33,872 nt of DNA from Pseudomonadales bacterium (GTDB lineage Bacteria; Pseudomonadota; Gammaproteobacteria; Pseudomonadales; Azotimanducaceae), in NCBI GenBank assembly GCA_029249645.1, contig JAQWWC010000221.1, positions 1-33,872 on the forward strand, written 5' to 3'. Of the stretch, positions 9,057 through 18,572 are shown piece after piece (within the stretch, counting starts at the first letter, position 1; each line of letters opens with the position of its first letter). The notes below the pieces were generated by a model. That model was not told where the DNA came from and did not search any database. It worked only from the letters and a program-made list of their open reading frames with translations. A program made the translations under genes and the position numbers.

Positions 9057-10058
9057 ATGTTGAAGGTTTTGATCTTGCCAGGCGATGGCATCGGCCCTGA
9101 AATCATGGCGTCTGCCAAAACCTTACTCAGCGCTCTGGAGGTGCCCATTGAGATGAGTGAGGCACTCGCTGGCGGCGCCGCCCTTGCAGAGGGTCTTGAC
9201 CTGATCCCACCGGAAACCCTCGCGCGCATAACAAATGCCGATGCAACCCTCAAAGGCCCGATCACAACCCCGATCGGCAGAGGATTTAGTTCAGTCAATG
9301 TTTCCTTAAGACAACATTTTGAGCTCTATGCCAATGTACGACCTATATTGTCGTTACCGGGAACCAAATCACGTTATCAGGACCTTGACCTCATCGTCAT
9401 GCGGGAGAACCTAGAAGGCCTGTACTCTGGTCAGGGACATAGTATTTCAGAAGATGGGACGCGCGCAGAGCTTAAAAGCATTATCACTAAAGCCGGCTCG
9501 GCCAATATCATTCGTCATGCTTTTGAAACCGCCCGCAAACTCTCTCGAAAGCGCGTCACGCTGGTTCATAAAGCCAATATTATGAAATCCACTTCCGGAT
9601 TGTTTCTCAACACCGGTCGCGATATTTCAGCAGCATATCCAGACATTGCTTTCGATGAGATGATTGTCGACAACTGCGCCATGCAACTGGTGATGAACCC
9701 TGAACGCTTCGACATCATTGTTACTACCAATCTTTTTGGCGATATTCTGTCAGATCTGTGCGCCGGCCTGATCGGCGGCTTAGGCCTTGCGCCAGGGGCC
9801 AACCTCGGTCATGACCACGCTATTTTCGAAGCTGTGCACGGCAGCGCTCCGGATATTGCCGGCCTCGGCATTGCCAATCCAACCGCTCTATTACTCGCCA
9901 CAGCGATGATGCTGGATCATCTAGAGCTGGGAGATGCGGCGATGCGACTGCGCAGAGCGATCAAGCAGACCCTTACCCAAGGCGAGTACAAAACATCAGA
10001 CTTGGGCGGAGAAGCCTCGACCGAGCAGTACACCCAAGCCTTAGTCAGGGCTCTGTAA
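9057..10058 (+). CDS. Isocitrate/isopropylmalate dehydrogenase family protein (likely NAD-dependent isocitrate dehydrogenase)
   Basis: [77 protein letters not shown]. Confidence 0.92.
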   Translation: MLKVLILPGDGIGPEIMASAKTLLSALEVPIEMSEALAGGAALAEGLDLIPPETLARITNADATLKGPITTPIGRGFSSVNVSLRQHFELYANVRPILSLPGTKSRYQDLDLIVMRENLEGLYSGQGHSISEDGTRAELKSIITKAGSANIIRHAFETARKLSRKRVTLVHKANIMKSTSGLFLNTGRDISAAYPDIAFDEMIVDNCAMQLVMNPERFDIIVTTNLFGDILSDLCAGLIGGLGLAPGANLGHDHAIFEAVHGSAPDIAGLGIANPTALLLATAMMLDHLELGDAAMRLRRAIKQTLTQGEYKTSDLGGEASTEQYTQALVRAL

Positions 10059-10161
10059 GGTAACTGTTGTAATCGGCTTGACGAAAAAAGCCTCAAGCGA
10101 CTGCTTGGAGAGCCCCTCCTGCCGGCCTTTGCAGTTTGGCTCATTTAGCACTCGCCTAAAC

Positions 10162-11349
10162 TTAATCGTCCGTTTTCGCCGCCGGCTTCGCGTCCAGCGC
10201 CTCCAGCATGCCTAACTCGCGGAGTATGGCCTCAGTGTGCTCCCCAATGCTGGGCGCCGCGCTAGCAGGCACGAGCGCCGCATTCAGAAATCTTGCGGCG
10301 GGCCGCGCCTCTCTCAACTTTCCAGCGACGGGATGATCCCGTTCTCGAAACACTTCATTGGCAATCAATTGCGGATCGTTGTGTAAATCTTCTAACCGCT
10401 TAACACTTGCCGCCGGGACTTGCTCGGCGTCAAGCTTTGCAAGAAAAGCGTCAACGGTCATTGATTTGGTCTTCAACAATGCCTCTTTAAGGCTATCGCT
10501 ATATGCCTGACGATTGCGTTGCCGGCTCGTTAAAGTTTGAAACATAGGGTCCGCCCGCAATGCATCCAAGTCGAGCGCGCGACAAAGGCCCGTAAATTCC
10601 CCATCCGACAAGGTCATAAACGCAGCCCAACCATCCGCCAACTCTACCAATTGCCCAGCGGCAGAAATCGGCGGGCGGTGCTCAATATCCTCGCCCTGCA
10701 AAGTGACATCAGCGCCCGCATCGGGCCACATAAAGGCAACTGCAGTATCCAACATCGAAAGTTCAATATGCTCGCCCAATCCTGTCCGCTCGCGGGCATA
10801 CAAGGCCGCCGCAATGGCCTGCGCACCAGTATGCGCCGTGAGCTTATCCATAATCAGTTGGTTAACCTGCTCAGGACCCTCTCCGCGCTTGAGGCCTTGA
10901 ACTGAAACCATCGCAGAATAGGCCTGTATAATTGGATCATAAGCGCGTTTTCCAGCCTCCGGCCCCTCGGATCCAAAACCACTGATGGAGAGATAAATGA
11001 GCCTCGAATTCAAACGTTGCATTGCCTCGAATCCAAGCCCCAAGCGCTGAACGACTCCGGGCCGAAAGTTTTGAATCAACACGTCAGCGCGCGCAACCAA
11101 GCTCTTTAAGACCGGCATGACCGCGGGATCCTTTAAATCTAATGCAATGCTCCGCTTGCCTCGGTTTAACACATGAAACGAGCCCGAAAACTCATTTCGA
11201 CGACTGCCAACATTGCGCTGTATATCGCCCTCCAACTTTTCAACCTTGATCACATCCGCGCCAAGGTCTGCCAGCACCGCGCCGGTCAGAGGCCCAGAGA
11301 CAACCGCTGATAAATCAACGACGGTTACCCCAGTTAATGGTCCAGCCAT
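10162..11349 (-). CDS. CaiB/BaiF class III CoA-transferase
   Basis: GPLTGVTVVDLSAVVSGPLTGAVLADLGADVIKVEKLEGD, NRGKRSIALDLK, ADVLIQNFRPGVVQRLGLGFEA, YLSISGFGSEGPEAGKRAYDPIIQA. Confidence 0.94.
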   Translation of the reverse strand: MAGPLTGVTVVDLSAVVSGPLTGAVLADLGADVIKVEKLEGDIQRNVGSRRNEFSGSFHVLNRGKRSIALDLKDPAVMPVLKSLVARADVLIQNFRPGVVQRLGLGFEAMQRLNSRLIYLSISGFGSEGPEAGKRAYDPIIQAYSAMVSVQGLKRGEGPEQVNQLIMDKLTAHTGAQAIAAALYARERTGLGEHIELSMLDTAVAFMWPDAGADVTLQGEDIEHRPPISAAGQLVELADGWAAFMTLSDGEFTGLCRALDLDALRADPMFQTLTSRQRNRQAYSDSLKEALLKTKSMTVDAFLAKLDAEQVPAASVKRLEDLHNDPQLIANEVFRERDHPVAGKLREARPAARFLNAALVPASAAPSIGEHTEAILRELGMLEALDAKPAAKTDD

Positions 11350-11472
11350 TTCAATCTCCCTTTCAGTTATGACCTGTTTTCAAAGCTGCGGTGCAGTCCG
11401 TTACAATCCTTCTAGCCCAATATGTGTCGGACTGACCGACTATAGTAACTAACCGTCACCAGGAACCCCAAC

Positions 11473-12885
11473 ATGAATCGACAAGCACTGTGGTCCTGGT
11501 CTGCCCTCGACATCCGAGATGCTGTTCGATCCAAAGCGGTCTCAGCAACAGAAGTCGTCACGGCGCACTTAGATCGGATCACTGCCATCAATCCCCAGAT
11601 CAATGCGATCGTCACCTTGGTACCGGAACTTGCGCTCGCTCAAGCCCAAGAGATTGATGCGGCAATCGCACGGGGTGAAACGCTTGGACCACTCGCGGGC
11701 GTACCAGTTGCTCACAAAGACCTCACCTTGACCCAAGGCATTCGAACCACCTTTGGCTCTAAGCTTTTTGCCAATTTTGTCCCGACCCGAGATGCAGAAA
11801 TTGTGGCTCGAATGAAAGCTGCTGGCGCCGTGACGCTCGGCAAAACCAACACGCCTGAATGGGGCGCGGGCTCACAAACCTTTAACGACATTTTTGGCGT
11901 CACCCGCAACCCATATGATCGATCAAAAACTGCGGGCGGTAGCTCAGGGGGTGCGGCGGCGGCCCTCGCTGCACGCTTAGTGCCGCTTTGCGATGGGAGT
12001 GACTTAGGCGGATCGCTGAGAAACCCAGCCAGTTTTTGCAATGTCGTAGGCTTTAGAACAACCCCCGGCCGAGTACCAATTATTCCCTCGGAAAACCCCC
12101 ACGATCCCCTACCGATTGCGGGCCCTATGGCGAGAACGATCGATGATTGTGCCCTCCTGCTCAGTGTGATCAGTGGCGAACATGAACAAGCACCGCTATC
12201 AAGGTTGATTGCGCAGTCCTTTGAGCCGCCGATCGAAGCAGGCGCTAGTCCCTCAAAAATAGCGTTCAGCGCAGATTTTTCAGGCCAAATCCCGGTTGAC
12301 CCGGAGGTCATCGATTGCGTCCATGACACCCGCGCTTTTTTCAACGACCTCGGTTGCGAGGTAATCGATTATTGCCCGGACCTATCCGGCGCCAACGACA
12401 CCTTTCATATTCTGAGGGCCAACTCATTTGCCCGTCGCCATGCTGAGGGCGTTCGACGCAACCCGCACGATTATAAGCAGACCATCGTTTGGAATGTTGA
12501 GGCCGGCCTCGCCCTCAGCCAATCGGATGTCCAACGCGCCTTGCAACAACAAGCGGAGCTGATCAAGCGGTTTAGAGTGTTTTTTGAGCACTATGATTTT
12601 CTCGTGACGCCAGTCGTCCAAGTGCCACCGTTCGATGCAGCGCTTGAATACGTTACCGAAATTATCGGTCAGCCTATGCAAACCTACATCGAGTGGATGC
12701 AGTCGTGTTCTATCTTTTCTGTGACTGGCCTACCCGCCCTATCGTTGCCCGCCGGGTTTACATCACTTGGTTTACCTGTCGGTCTTCAAATCATTGGCAG
12801 GCCGCGTGCTGACCTCGCCGTCTTACAATTGGCGAAAGCGTTCGAGACGATCAATCCCATTTGGCAGCGCGCACCCGTTTTTTGA
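11473..12885 (+). CDS. Amidase (amidase signature family)
   Basis: AGVPVAHKDLTLTQGIRTTFGS and TAGGSSGGAAAALAARLVPLCDGSDLGGSLRNPASFCNVVGFRTTPGRVP retain the Ser-cisSer-Lys signature context. Confidence 0.94.
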   Translation: MNRQALWSWSALDIRDAVRSKAVSATEVVTAHLDRITAINPQINAIVTLVPELALAQAQEIDAAIARGETLGPLAGVPVAHKDLTLTQGIRTTFGSKLFANFVPTRDAEIVARMKAAGAVTLGKTNTPEWGAGSQTFNDIFGVTRNPYDRSKTAGGSSGGAAAALAARLVPLCDGSDLGGSLRNPASFCNVVGFRTTPGRVPIIPSENPHDPLPIAGPMARTIDDCALLLSVISGEHEQAPLSRLIAQSFEPPIEAGASPSKIAFSADFSGQIPVDPEVIDCVHDTRAFFNDLGCEVIDYCPDLSGANDTFHILRANSFARRHAEGVRRNPHDYKQTIVWNVEAGLALSQSDVQRALQQQAELIKRFRVFFEHYDFLVTPVVQVPPFDAALEYVTEIIGQPMQTYIEWMQSCSIFSVTGLPALSLPAGFTSLGLPVGLQIIGRPRADLAVLQLAKAFETINPIWQRAPVF

Positions 12886-13597
12886 ACCGGCACATCCATT
12901 GAACACCACTCAGAGCCAGCCCTTTTGTACCGACACCATGCCCATAAAAAATTTTTGTCACACACATCGAGTGTAGTCAGACCGGCAAGCACTATCCTAG
13001 CAATACTCGGCTCACCCTATCAGACGTTGGCTAACCGCTCTTAGTTTGGTATCACCTGTGGGCCATCAAAAGCGGCGCTGTCCCCAGCCATTATCAGCCA
13101 GCGACCCAAGATCTCTGCCGCTAATATGCGTTATGACGACTTACCTAAACACCCGTCTCGCTGGGCAAATCCGTTACGTCAATGCTTCCTTGCCAATACC
13201 TGGCTCACGCTCTCGATCTGTACGAGGTCTTGTCGAAGACTAGGGCCGATTACCGACAGGTAGTTTTTAAACCCAAGGGATCGTAATGGCTGTTTACTTC
13301 TCCAAAAGTTGGGGCGCACAGCGGATGGCCACCCGGATCAAGGGCAACGCCGGTTCAGCCCTCGCAGCCTATTGTGCGGTGTGCATCGAGGCCATTTTTT
13401 CCCGAAGACATGCCTCAAGTTAATCTGCAGGAAATAGTCTATTACAGCGAGAAATAATCTTTCAGGTCAAAGAGCCCGATCAATGATTGTGGGAAGTTGG
13501 TCAAGCAGGGCGCCGACCTGCGCCTTCTTAACCCAACACACCAATCAAGTTCATGGCAACTTTCAGTTGCAACCCGATCGGCCCAGTGTAAGATGAT

Positions 13598-13684
13598 CAC
13601 CACCTTAGGGGTGGTCCTCGGACCTGAGATGCGCCTAGCGCGAACCCTAGAACCTGATCCGGATCATACCGGCGTAGGAAAAGG
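13598..13684 (+). ncRNA. TPP (THI-box) riboswitch
   Basis: Conserved segments ctgagatgcgc ... cgaaccctagaacctgatccggatcataccggcgtaggaaaagg match the THI element (CUGAGA ... ACCUGAUCYGG ... AUACYRGCGUAGGRAA). Stem caccac/gtggt lies at the 5' side. Confidence 0.95.
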
Positions 13685-13746
13685 ACGCATCACCGGTCTC
13701 CCTTCGTCGCCTCTGGATTGTCTTGCTGTTTAACTGGAGACTTAAC

Positions 13747-15789
13747 ATGCGTCGCATACTTTACCTACTCGCATTCCTGGGCGGATTACCCATTGCCGCC
13801 CTGGCTGAAGAAATGCCTGAGATCACAGTAACCGCCGAATTTAGACCGAGCAACGATATCGAAACGTTGACCAGTGTTACGGTACTAAATGATAGCGAAC
13901 AAGCGACGCGCGGCGCGTCCCACCTAGAAGACCTACTTGGCCTCGTCCCTAATCTTAACTTCGCAAGCGGCGCATCTCGGGCGCGTTTTTTTCAAATCAG
14001 AGGTATCGGCGAGCGCAGTCAGTTTAGCGATCCAATCAATCCATCGGTGGGGATCATGATCGACGGTATGGATTTCAGCAATATGGGCACCATTGCCCAT
14101 TTGACTGATCTAGATCAGGTCGAAGTCTTACGAGGCCCTCAAGGCACGCGTTTTGGTGCCAACGGATTGGCTGGATTGATCGCCATCAAATCACGAGACC
14201 CAGAAGCGATCGCATCAGCTCACGTCAAAGCCAGTCTCACGAGCTTTTCCGGACGCAATCTCACCGCAACGCTCAATCAGCCTCTCAGTGACGAAACCCA
14301 AATTCGACTTAGCCTCAGCAAGGAAACTGCCAACGGACTGTATCGAAACCAACACCTGAACAAAGACGACACCAACGGCATCAATGAAACGCATGCACGA
14401 TTAAAAATACTGAACACAGGCGCCAACTATGAGGCGCTCGTCACCTTGCTTCATGCAAATGTCAATAATGGTTTTGATGCCTTTAGCCTTGATAACACCT
14501 TAAACACCCTGTCAGATGAACCCGGGTTCGATCGGCAAAAAACCAATGCTCTGGCGGCGCGAATAACCCTTAGCCTTAATGAACATCGACTCGAAGTTTT
14601 AGGGACGCTGAGCCGTTCGGAGCTGGGTTATGGCTATGATGAGGACTGGAGCTTTGTCGGCATCCACCCCTTTGGCTACCAATCTACGGACCACTACCTA
14701 CGCAACAGACGCCATCAAACATTGGAAATGAGGCTTATGCCGAAAGCGGCGGGCGAGGCTTTTAACGAGCGCGGTGACTGGGTCATCGGCCTTTATCGAA
14801 CCCACCAAAGCACCGAACTAACCCGGCTCTATACCTTTTCGGCGGGCCCTTACACCAGTGACTATCGCAATGATGCGACCGCCATCTACGCAGAACTCGA
14901 TTTCGACTTGAGCGACAAGCTCCGCTGGAACAGCGGCGCGCGGATTGAGCGTCGTACCCGCACATTTAGCGATTCGCTTGCCGTCGCGTTCAACCCAACG
15001 GAAACCCTTTGGGGGGGCCGGATCGGTCTTCAATACCACCTCCAGCCAACGGCAAACGTTTATTTTCGCATCAGCAAAGGATTCAAAGCCGGGGGCTTTA
15101 ATACCGACGGCACCCTCAGCCCCGAGCTTTTAGAGTACGATGCCGAATCCCTCATCGAAACTGAGGTTGGCTTCAAAACCACCTTCGCCGCAACCCGACT
15201 AAAACTCGCCCTCTTTCGAGCCGATCGCCGAGACCAGCAGGTTAAAAGCTCATTCGTTCGTCCTAGATCCGATGGCAGTACGGAATTCGTCGACTTCGTC
15301 GGCAATGCCGCAGAGGGGGTTAATCAGGGTGTCGAAGTAGAGCTAGAACACCAACTTTCTAATGCCTTTAGCCTCAGAGTTGCTGGTGGCGTACTCGATA
15401 CGGTTTTTTCCCAGTTCATTAATGAGTTTGGTGAGGACCTAGGCGGTCGAGACCAAGCTCAAGCCCCTCGCTACACGGGGAGTATTGCACTGGCCTATCA
15501 GGCGACATCAACCTTTTTTAACTTAAGTTTCGATGCGAAAGATGATTATTATTTCTCTGATCGACATGCCGTAAAAAGCCGAGCCTACACCACCGTCAAC
15601 ACAGCCTTTGGTCTGAAAAAACAAACCTGGGAACTCACATTTTGGGGACGCAACCTAGCGAATGAAACAATCCTGACACGAGGCTTTGGTAGCTTCGGTA
15701 ATGATCCTCGAAAAGACTACGTAACCGAACCCTATTATCAATTCGGGTCACCCAGGACTCTCGGGGTCACCCTCGCTTTTGAGCCGTAA
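13747..15789 (+). CDS. TonB-dependent outer membrane receptor, probably for thiamine or a precursor
   Basis: Signal peptide MRRILYLLAFLGGLPIAALA, TonB-box-like EITVTAEF, plug motifs (IRGIGERSQF, VEVLRGPQGTRFGANGLAG) and a C-terminal beta-barrel ending in an aromatic-rich strand. Downstream of a TPP riboswitch. Confidence 0.92.
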   Translation: MRRILYLLAFLGGLPIAALAEEMPEITVTAEFRPSNDIETLTSVTVLNDSEQATRGASHLEDLLGLVPNLNFASGASRARFFQIRGIGERSQFSDPINPSVGIMIDGMDFSNMGTIAHLTDLDQVEVLRGPQGTRFGANGLAGLIAIKSRDPEAIASAHVKASLTSFSGRNLTATLNQPLSDETQIRLSLSKETANGLYRNQHLNKDDTNGINETHARLKILNTGANYEALVTLLHANVNNGFDAFSLDNTLNTLSDEPGFDRQKTNALAARITLSLNEHRLEVLGTLSRSELGYGYDEDWSFVGIHPFGYQSTDHYLRNRRHQTLEMRLMPKAAGEAFNERGDWVIGLYRTHQSTELTRLYTFSAGPYTSDYRNDATAIYAELDFDLSDKLRWNSGARIERRTRTFSDSLAVAFNPTETLWGGRIGLQYHLQPTANVYFRISKGFKAGGFNTDGTLSPELLEYDAESLIETEVGFKTTFAATRLKLALFRADRRDQQVKSSFVRPRSDGSTEFVDFVGNAAEGVNQGVEVELEHQLSNAFSLRVAGGVLDTVFSQFINEFGEDLGGRDQAQAPRYTGSIALAYQATSTFFNLSFDAKDDYYFSDRHAVKSRAYTTVNTAFGLKKQTWELTFWGRNLANETILTRGFGSFGNDPRKDYVTEPYYQFGSPRTLGVTLAFEP

Positions 15790-15840
15790 TGTCCAAACCG
15801 AATGAAGACTAAACAGACTCGCTAAAAAAGGCGCCAACCC

Positions 15841-16101
15841 ATGAAGGCCAGTATCGACATCAGTTTATATCCCTTGAACAAGGATTATCTTCCCGCCATT
15901 GATGCCTTCATCAAAGCGCTAAAGCAGTATCCGGACATCGACGTTGTTGAAAATGATTTAACCACTCAAATTTTCGGAGATTTCGACGTATTGATGGCGC
16001 GCTTACAAACGGAAATTCGAAGCAGCTTTCTTGAATTTGGACAAGGCGTTTTCACCCTAAAAGTACTCAAAGATGATTTGAGACGACCCAACCATGCCTA
16101 A
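15841..16101 (+). CDS. Small thiamine-binding/YkoF-like domain protein (Thiamine_BP, MTH1187-like)
   Basis: 86 aa: ASIDISLYPLNKDYLPAIDAFIKALKQYPDIDVVENDLTTQIFGDFDVLMARLQTEI resembles the PF01910-type fold. Lies between the TPP-regulated receptor and pnuT. Confidence 0.75.
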   Translation: MKASIDISLYPLNKDYLPAIDAFIKALKQYPDIDVVENDLTTQIFGDFDVLMARLQTEIRSSFLEFGQGVFTLKVLKDDLRRPNHA

Positions 16102-16693
16102 TGTGATCGAGCAGTTCCTGAATGAACTTTTAGCCAGCTCAGCGCTAGAAATGTTCGCCGTCGGCCTCGCTTTGGCCTATCTCATACTCGCTGTTAGAGA
16201 AAATATTTGGTGTTGGGCTGCGGCAGCAGCCTCGACCGTGATCTACCTCTATCTCTTTTTTGATGTCGCGCTCTACGCTGAGAGTGCCTTGCAGGTGTAC
16301 TACTTAGCAATGGCCGGATATGGTTACTATCAATGGCGGCTTAGACCGATGCAGGCCTTTAAACCCATTCGGAAATGGTCGCTAAAACACCACAGTGCCG
16401 CCCTCCTCGCTATCCTCATCAGCACCGGATTGGTGGGGGTCCTACTGACTGCAACCGACAGCCAAGCCCCTTTCCTTGATGCGTTCACAACCTGTGGCAG
16501 TTTGATCGCAACGTATATGGTGACCCAGAAAATATTGGAGAACTGGGGTTATTGGTTCGTTGTCGACAGCGCATCAATTGTGCTCTACCTTGACCGAGGC
16601 TTGTACTTCACCGCCCTACTTTTTACGGTGTACTTGGTCATTATCATTTTTGGCTACCTCAGATGGTCTCGCGCCTTAGCCGCCCAACCCTAA
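16094..16693 (+). CDS. pnuT: PnuC-family transporter, thiamine-type (PnuT)
   Basis: Multi-TM ORF with PnuC-like AVRENIWCW...YAESALQVYYLAMAGYGYYQWR and NWGYWFVVDSASIVLYLDRGLY. Overlaps the preceding gene by 8 bp, downstream of a TPP riboswitch. Confidence 0.9.
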   Translation: MPNVIEQFLNELLASSALEMFAVGLALAYLILAVRENIWCWAAAAASTVIYLYLFFDVALYAESALQVYYLAMAGYGYYQWRLRPMQAFKPIRKWSLKHHSAALLAILISTGLVGVLLTATDSQAPFLDAFTTCGSLIATYMVTQKILENWGYWFVVDSASIVLYLDRGLYFTALLFTVYLVIIIFGYLRWSRALAAQP

Positions 16694-16717
16694 TGACGCC
16701 CATTTAAGGCGCGCGTT

Positions 16718-17255
16718 ATGACGGTAAATAAACACCCGACGCCCTCATCATTTAAGCGCCTAGCTTATACTCACCTGCCAGTTATTAGTCTGGTATTCAC
16801 TCACACAGTTCAAGCAGCGCCAGCAAGCTCTTTAATGTCAGGATTCAAACCCGTGATCGGGAGCCAATGGGTCCTTGGCAGCACCTATTAAACCTACGTC
16901 TGCAGGCCCAAACAACAAAGCGTCTTCGCAGAGCCTTTTGCCATCCAAAATGGCGAGAAATCCCTCAGCGCCAAACGTGTTTCGTACGTTGACCCATCGA
17001 GCAACGCCGCCAAAGGCGTGTTCGTTGCAGCGAACAGGCCTGATACGGTTTTTACATTACCGATCACACTTCGAGGCAGGCAGGCTGATGAGCGAGGTCA
17101 TGAGTCTCGATATTCTCGGCAATAAAAGTCACTACCAAGAAACGATAACGCTTGCTCAACCTGATGCCGATCTCTGGGAACTGACCGAACCTGACCAACC
17201 TAGCAGCACCAGGAAAACCGAATTTCACCTAGTACACGGATGTTGCTCAACTTAG
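16718..17255 (+). pseudogene. Possible eroded secreted-protein gene (frameshifts/stops)
   Basis: ATG at 16718 gives MTVNKHPTPSSFKRLAYTHLPVISLVFTHTVQAAPASS..., resembling a signal peptide, then a stop. Protein-like text continues past it (QSVFAEPFAIQNGEKSLSAKRVSYVDPSSNAAKGVFVAANRPDTVFTLPITLRGRQADE) and then in another frame (MSLDILGNKSHYQETITLAQPDADLWELTEPDQPS). Confidence 0.4.
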
Positions 17256-17324
17256 AGGTTCAACACGGTTTGCTCGCCTTACACTTATAGACTCAACAAC
17301 CTTTTGGTCTTGTCCGCGCGCAAT

Positions 17325-17352
17325 CTGAAGGCCTAACGCCTCAGACTTTTTT
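17325..17352 (+). terminator. Rho-independent terminator-like hairpin
   Basis: CTGAAGGC-CTAAC-GCCTCAG (one bulged A) followed by acttttttaag. Confidence 0.6.
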
Positions 17353-17415
17353 AAGTGCATGCGGTCTTTCATCGCGGGGCGCGGGGCCTTTTACGTGCTT
17401 CGCAATTTGCAAGCA

Positions 17416-17443
17416 AAAACAGGGCGCCTAAGCGCCCTGTTTT
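17416..17443. terminator. Rho-independent, potentially bidirectional terminator downstream of the TorF-like porin gene
   Basis: Perfect inverted repeat aaaacagggcgc-ctaa-gcgccctgtttt, with U-tracts in both orientations. Confidence 0.85.
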
Positions 17444-17467
17444 GTCGACAACCTGAGTGATGAACCC

Positions 17468-18103
17468 TTAGAAGGATTTACCCACGGAAAAGACCAGCGC
17501 TTGGCTCTCTCCATCGGCTTGGTCGCCCAAATCATCGGAGAAGATAAACGCAACGCCTAAATCGATATCCGAGACGGTTGTGCCGTAACCCAGTTCAACG
17601 TAATCGCCATCGAAGTCCTTTCCGAATGATCCGTACGTGCCGTAAAGGCCACCTTCGGTCTCAAATCCTAACTCTAAGAAATCATAATCCGCAGGCGCAC
17701 CATTCCCATCCCACTCGCCGGACGAATAGCCTAAACTGAAGGCACCGAAACCCAGCCCAAGATTGATTTCCTCGTAGGTGTCATCAAAATCTCCGGTGTA
17801 GTAGTACCCGGTAAAACCGATGCTGCCGGTTAATCCCGTCTCAGTCTCAAAGCCATAACCTCCGTACAAATCGACTTCTAGGCCGTCCCCGACATCCGCA
17901 GTCCAAGCACCCGCGTAAAAGCCGTTGGTTTCAAGATCAACGCCTGCGCTAGCGCTCGATTCCTTTTGAAGGATTCCCCGATAGTAATATTCACTGGCAA
18001 AACCAATATTATAAGAAACGTCTGCCGCAACGGCTTGCGTACCAGCAAAAGCACTGACAGCGATCAGGCCACCCAACACGTTACGTGTAAAATTTTTCAT
18101 CAA
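17468..18103 (-). CDS. TorF-family putative porin (TIGR02001-like outer membrane protein)
   Basis: Signal peptide MMKNFTRNVLGGLIAVSAFAGTQAVAA, then SYNIGFASEYYYRGILQKESSASAGVDLETNGFYAGAWTADVG, and a C-terminal F. Confidence 0.85.
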   Translation of the reverse strand: MMKNFTRNVLGGLIAVSAFAGTQAVAADVSYNIGFASEYYYRGILQKESSASAGVDLETNGFYAGAWTADVGDGLEVDLYGGYGFETETGLTGSIGFTGYYYTGDFDDTYEEINLGLGFGAFSLGYSSGEWDGNGAPADYDFLELGFETEGGLYGTYGSFGKDFDGDYVELGYGTTVSDIDLGVAFIFSDDLGDQADGESQALVFSVGKSF

Positions 18104-18572
18104 TTCTCTCCATTTTATTGATTAACGGTTTAGTCTCACCATCTCTGAGGTGAACGAATCAGATCGGCATGAACGCCTCACGGTTCCACATTGGGTAATG
18201 CAATCGTCAGGCCAACTTTCAACTCAAAGCAATCATGCGGCATATCCGTCCTTACAGGCCATAGGCTTTTTTGAGGCGCGAGAAGAATGCACAACGATGA
18301 AACATTTTAGGCTATTTGCCCCAGAATGGCGCACAGGGGGTTAATCAACCCGCTTGCAACCGCTAGGTCACTCGCGCTACCTTTTGATCGACCGGTTTGA
18401 GGAATAACGGCCATGGCGGTTTCTAGCGGGGGGCCGCTATCGCGTCCTGACATCCCACAGACTTCGCACTCGAGCGTTCCCCATCCCGGCCAGCGCGGTA
18501 GATCAGCATGCTGATTTAACGCGTTTTAGGGCGGCCGATTGATCCTCGCCTTCATCTCCGGAGCCATGCGTT

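Noticed and set aside
11712-12344. 210-aa minus-strand ORF inside the amidase
   Set aside because: Antisense to a well-supported amidase, with no family features.
12990-13595. Amidase-to-TPP-riboswitch gap with small ORFs (for example MAVYFSKSWGAQRMATRIKGNAGSALAAYC... from 13286, which superficially recalls a MobA-like start)
   Set aside because: Too short, with no conserved motif I can name and no supporting neighbours. Probably non-coding or eroded sequence, so not called.
18150-18344. 64-aa ORF upstream of the acyl-CoA synthetase
   Set aside because: No signal peptide, domain or RBS. Likely chance ORF.
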